Assembly (NCBI GenBank): GCA_035362935.1
Contig: DAOSEC010000011.1
Location: 1-63,119 of the forward strand
DNA length: 63,119 nucleotides
Direction of reading: 5' to 3'
Source: DAOSEC01 sp035362935
GTDB lineage: Bacteria > Bacillota_I > Bacilli_A > ML615J-28 > CAG-313
Shown here: positions 60,156 to 63,119 of the stretch, one piece after another
Layout of the letters: each line of letters begins with the position of its first letter
Position numbering within the stretch: position 1 is the first letter of the stretch
The notes under the pieces: model-generated
What the model saw: the letters and a program-made list of their open reading frames with translations, nothing else
Database searches by the model: none
What the model was told of the DNA's origin: nothing
Program-made: the position numbers and the translations under genes

Positions 60156-60184
60156 TTGATAAAAAATGAGTTCTTTGATATAAT
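60156..60184 (+). promoter_or_regulatory. Promoter of the secreted-protein gene cluster
   Basis: TTGATA (60156-60161), a 17-base spacer and TATAAT (60179-60184) with TG at the extended position. Confidence 0.85.
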
Positions 60185-60208
60185 GGTCATTAAGAAGGGA
60201 GAATCGTT

Positions 60209-61612
60209 ATGAAAAAACTACTCACAATCTTACTATGCTTTGTGTTTTTTGTTCCGGTCCTTACTTCAAATGCATCCGATAACGACGGAAGAATCTATGG
60301 AGTAGATACCACAGATCACTATGCGTTATCTGGATCGATTAAGTTAATCTTAGAATATATTAGTTATGATGATGATGATTTGCAAAAGTTTTATCTGATC
60401 CTAAAAGAAATCGAAACAAAAACAATTCTTTCACCAATTGAGTTATTATCAAAATATGAATTAAACTATGAACACATAACAACAACGGATCGTTTTGTAC
60501 CTTCGGTGAAATGGCGATATCTTGAAACGATCAATCCGTATTTTGCTGGATTCAATCATGAATATGAAACCAAGCAATTGGTCGCAACCTTCACAGCACT
60601 TGATACGAGATTTACAAGATCTGGTACGATTGAAACTTTCGCATTGCCAAAATGCATCATTGGTTGGTTTTTGCTTGATGATTTAGGTAACAACGTTGTT
60701 TGTGCGAAATATGGATCCTCTAATGGATACTACCCAACAAGTGATATGATTGTGATTTATAGTAGATACTTTGTACGCTATTTTGATGTTGATCAATCCA
60801 TCTATGGATTTAATCCAGATTATGACCCGAAATTCACATTTTATTATCAACGAGTTGCAAGTTCAAATCGCGTATTAATGACCTTAATCGATGATGATAA
60901 GTTAATCATAGAAACTTACTTTCAAGATGAGCTTAAAGAGTCGTTTGCGATTACACGAAATACACACCATGCAAGAAATGAACTTCAAGTCAGTTTTCCA
61001 GTCAGCGAAGCAGAGTTTCGCAAACACGAATATTCATTCTATGGATGTAGTCAAAAGTTTGCCTATTTCCACCAGTTAGCAACCTTTAATGGAGATACTT
61101 ATCATTTAAGAAACAAGAAGTACGTTTGTAAACTTGAGACATCTTTGGTAGACCCAGGATTAAAGGATGCATTTCCACTCGCTGCGAGTGAAGTGGTTTA
61201 TAGTCATCAAGGAACGCTCATTACCCATCACGTGAATTTTGGAACCTTTAATTTTTCAACCAACACCGAAGAGCATTATATTATGGACGTATATCCATAT
61301 TTAATATGGGGAAACAGTGAGTATGATAAAACAACCCTTAGAGAACGGTTAATTTGGGATTATGACTCTAGACGGATTAACTTTTTTGAAAGCTTACAAA
61401 AATGGCGGGGGTTATCACTCATTACACGTATTACTGCTAGAATCCATCCGTCGCTTTCTAGTGAAACCTACGGAGGATATTATACGACCTTCCAACACCT
61501 CTATATTCGTCTGAATTGGTATTTTGGTGGATACAGTGGAACAATACCGCTTGGAACTGCTCGCTGTGGTGATATCAATAGTCCAACTTGTGTTGATATC
61601 TTACCATTCTAA
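60209..61612 (+). CDS. Secreted protein of unknown function
   Basis: A 467-residue protein that I do not recognise. Residues 1-22 are a signal peptide (KK start, hydrophobic core, cleavage near SNA), with no lipobox cysteine, so it is probably released or loosely held. The mature part is rich in Tyr, Phe, Asp and Thr and looks all-beta. It holds several cysteines (for example PKCIIGW, NNVVCAKYG, YGCSQKF, YVCKLE, ARCGD, PTCVD) that could form disulfides, which is unusual among these proteins. AGGGAG precedes the ATG. It shares its transcript with two small membrane proteins. Confidence 0.75.
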   Translation: MKKLLTILLCFVFFVPVLTSNASDNDGRIYGVDTTDHYALSGSIKLILEYISYDDDDLQKFYLILKEIETKTILSPIELLSKYELNYEHITTTDRFVPSVKWRYLETINPYFAGFNHEYETKQLVATFTALDTRFTRSGTIETFALPKCIIGWFLLDDLGNNVVCAKYGSSNGYYPTSDMIVIYSRYFVRYFDVDQSIYGFNPDYDPKFTFYYQRVASSNRVLMTLIDDDKLIIETYFQDELKESFAITRNTHHARNELQVSFPVSEAEFRKHEYSFYGCSQKFAYFHQLATFNGDTYHLRNKKYVCKLETSLVDPGLKDAFPLAASEVVYSHQGTLITHHVNFGTFNFSTNTEEHYIMDVYPYLIWGNSEYDKTTLRERLIWDYDSRRINFFESLQKWRGLSLITRITARIHPSLSSETYGGYYTTFQHLYIRLNWYFGGYSGTIPLGTARCGDINSPTCVDILPF

Positions 61613-61635
61613 ATTAGTTATAAGGAGTAATCATT

Positions 61636-62133
61636 ATGAAAAAGAATAGTTGGCCCTATTTAGCAACGATTTGGATCTTACTAGCCTTTTTGGCATTGAC
61701 AACAACCGTGATGATGGGAAATATGTTTATTTTAGTAGGAGAGATATTGATCGCAATTTTTTATGGATTGTTTGTTTTGGTTGCTTTGTGGCTATTGACG
61801 AAGTTTTTACAACTGATTCAAACAAAAATCTTTGAACCATCGAACAAACAACTTATTTCGTTTTTACAAAAATATTATCTAATCCTAGTTATTTTTGTCT
61901 TCCACAGTGTGTTTGTTATCCTAAACTGGTTGTTTCATTCCTATTATATAGGAAGATGGATTCCAGAAGGATTGTGGATCTTCCAATTTATATTCATCGC
62001 ATTTTTATTTCTAAAAGAAAAATCACTCAAAAGCATTACAAATTCGATATGGATTTATTATGCAAACCATGTGGTAAGTTATATTGCGATGGGGTTATCG
62101 CTTTATTACGTGCTATCTTCGCTCCTAGGATAG
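61636..62133 (+). CDS. Four-helix membrane protein, tandem copy 1
   Basis: A 165-residue protein with four hydrophobic helices (about 7-27, 31-57, 80-102, 113-128) and a fifth possible at the C-terminus. Not recognised as a known family. It resembles the next protein in length, helix spacing and in details such as the fourth-helix end (FIFIAFLFLKEKSLK versus LILLGLVLIKEIYFK). AAGGAG precedes ATG 61636. Confidence 0.7.
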   Translation: MKKNSWPYLATIWILLAFLALTTTVMMGNMFILVGEILIAIFYGLFVLVALWLLTKFLQLIQTKIFEPSNKQLISFLQKYYLILVIFVFHSVFVILNWLFHSYYIGRWIPEGLWIFQFIFIAFLFLKEKSLKSITNSIWIYYANHVVSYIAMGLSLYYVLSSLLG

Positions 62134-62149
62134 ATTGGAGGGATTATGG

Positions 62150-62635
62150 TTGAATCAAGTAAAACTTTATCATAGCATCAGTCTGCTACTTTATCTATTT
62201 TTGGTGTTTACAGTTTTGTTATTAGGACGAAACATTATTTTAACCATCACAGATACAATAGTATTTATTGGGTTTCTCATCTTTAGTGTATTTGGGATGT
62301 TTTTGGTAACCTATATGAACAAAGAGTCTAGGAAAAACCTCAGTTTGGAGATATCGACTTGGCTTTATTTTTGGCATAAACGATTTATCATTATCGTGTC
62401 GATTGGACTACATTTATTAACATTTCTTGGCCACTTGTTGTCAAATCAATACACCATGCAACAATATTTTCCACATACCTTGTTTTTAATTCATTTGATC
62501 TTATTGGGGTTGGTATTAATCAAAGAGATTTATTTTAAAGATCGGTATAACCGGTTTTATCTTGAAGTTGGAGTAAATTCGATTAGTTATTTGTTATTTG
62601 CGTTGACACTCTATTTTGTGATATCACCATTTTAA
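62150..62635 (+). CDS. Four-helix membrane protein, tandem copy 2
   Basis: A 161-residue protein with hydrophobic helices at about 8-27, 29-54, 78-98 and 107-125 and a C-terminal one. It starts with TTG 62150, six bases after GGAGGG (62137-62142); the nearby ATG at 62146 is in another frame that stops quickly. Probably a diverged paralogue of the preceding gene. The function is unknown. Confidence 0.65.
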   Translation: MNQVKLYHSISLLLYLFLVFTVLLLGRNIILTITDTIVFIGFLIFSVFGMFLVTYMNKESRKNLSLEISTWLYFWHKRFIIIVSIGLHLLTFLGHLLSNQYTMQQYFPHTLFLIHLILLGLVLIKEIYFKDRYNRFYLEVGVNSISYLLFALTLYFVISPF

Positions 62636-62636
62636 G

Positions 62637-62670
62637 AAAACCACATATCAGCATGATATGTGGTTTTTTC
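62637..62670 (+). terminator. Terminator after the tandem membrane proteins
   Basis: A fourteen-pair stem (62637-62650 with 62654-62667), loop gca, followed by Ts. Confidence 0.85.
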
Positions 62671-62732
62671 GAACAAAATAATTCTATCATATCTCACAAT
62701 AGTTTTGTAAAATGTGATAGAAGAGGTGATCT

Positions 62733-63119
62733 ATGGTGAAATTAATCACAAGTTTGATTGATCAATATTTAGAATATGTTAACGTTACAAAATCAAAAGG
62801 GATGTATGAGTATGAGAAGAGTCACTTAACTGTGCTAAAAGAGTATTGTATTAGGTCTAACACTATCAATCTAAATGACTTAACCGAACAAAAACTCTAT
62901 GCATTCATGAATTATTTAAAAGAGGTGCGAGATAACTCAACCATTACAATCAATAAAAAACTTTCTGCGTTCAAACGTGTTTTGCATTTTTCAAATGTGA
63001 AACGTCATCCAATCTTCCGAATCCAAAAAATGAAGGAACATAAAAAACGGTTTTCGGTTTTAACTGAGGAAGAATTAAAGAAAATCTTTGACTATTGTGA
63101 TCATCAAGCAGATGAAAGG
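62733..63119 (+). CDS. Tyrosine recombinase (XerC/D or phage-integrase type), N-terminal part, cut by the window end
   Basis: An open frame of 129 codons starts at ATG 62733 with AGAGGTG upstream and runs off the window. The first 95 or so residues are the helical core-binding (SAM-like) domain: LIDQYLEYVNVTKSKG and NYLKEVRDNSTITINKK, then LSAFKRVLHF. The catalytic domain starts with FSVLTEEELKKIFDYC. The catalytic R-K-H-R-Y residues would be beyond the end, so activity cannot be judged. It may be a chromosomal Xer protein or an element integrase. Confidence 0.8.
   Translation, partial: MVKLITSLIDQYLEYVNVTKSKGMYEYEKSHLTVLKEYCIRSNTINLNDLTEQKLYAFMNYLKEVRDNSTITINKKLSAFKRVLHFSNVKRHPIFRIQKMKEHKKRFSVLTEEELKKIFDYCDHQADER

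Noticed and set aside
62670..62732. Imperfect inverted repeat ctatca...tgatag upstream of the recombinase as an operator or attachment site.
   Set aside because: Only six bases pair, the sequence is AT-rich and no second copy was noticed, so it is not better than chance.
142..63119. Mycoplasma-type genetic code (TGA read as Trp).
   Set aside because: The HTH gene, folA and the yczE-like gene end in TGA at sensible places, and tryptophan codons in conserved motifs are TGG (for example WWDTG in GH5).
1..63119. CRISPR arrays, insertion sequences or a prophage.
   Set aside because: No regularly spaced short repeats, no terminal inverted repeats with a transposase gene and no phage structural genes were seen. 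The only mobile-element-like items are the HTH protein, the 84-bp repeats and the partial recombinase.

Overview
The window is about 63 kb of AT-rich, densely coded DNA. Nearly all genes lie on the + strand. It looks like a low-GC Firmicutes relative, and the mix of a reduced, fermentative gene set with Bacillus-like gene order points to the Mollicutes borderland (Acholeplasma/Izemoplasma-like). That placement is an inference. TGA is used as a stop (the ispG-linked regulator, folA and the yczE-like gene end in TGA), so the genetic code is standard and not the Mycoplasma code. Shine-Dalgarno sites are strong (AGGAGG or GAGGTG), and many promoters have the extended -10 form TGnTATAAT.

Layout. 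1-4463: rsmE-mtaB-cshB-nfo, a tightly overlapping RNA-modification and DNA-repair operon. 4465-6111: ispG and a small transposase-like DNA-binding protein on the minus strand. 6150-10030: an RluA-type pseudouridine synthase, a membrane protein with a degenerate HD-GYP-like tail, and metK. 10085-23060: the metabolic centrepiece, an unbroken run alr-arcA-arcB-arcC-ord-ortA-ortB-oraS-oraE-mutL/glmL-like-orr-ywaF-like. It can take L-arginine through citrulline to ornithine with ATP yield, then through D-ornithine, 2,4-diaminopentanoate and 2-amino-4-ketopentanoate to alanine plus acetyl-CoA. 23075-25459: a GH4 glycosidase and a BadF-type sugar kinase.

25327-28730 is the most unusual structural region. 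Two surface-protein genes sit between two copies of an 84-bp direct repeat made from the 3' end of the sugar kinase gene, which leaves a broken kinase fragment at 28647-28734. Then follow mnmM/mnmL on the minus strand, a nitroreductase, degV, a structured non-coding RNA with its own promoter and terminator (32036-32246, possibly 6S RNA), a second ywaF-like gene, a maltose acetyltransferase-like gene, argS, an M42 peptidase and tRNA-Arg(TCG).

37435-48045: yggS-sepF-yggT-ylmH (divIVA is missing from its usual place), an isoleucine T-box and ileS, then an unknown gene, yczE-like, deoC, deoD and the M16 pair ymfF/ymfH in one direction. 48222-53415: a short ssb, a lipoprotein GH5 glucanase with four Ig-like repeats, thyA-folA-plsC and a TM2 protein. 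53421-60130: a histidine phosphatase (minus), pdp, the heterodimeric exporter bmrC/bmrD and an MgtC-family protein. 60156-63119: an unrecognised secreted protein, two tandem related four-helix membrane proteins, and the first 129 codons of a tyrosine recombinase that runs off the end.

Together the genes describe an anaerobic heterotroph living on amino acids (arginine/ornithine), nucleosides (deoC, deoD, pdp) and beta-glucans or phospho-glycosides (GH5, GH4, sugar kinase).
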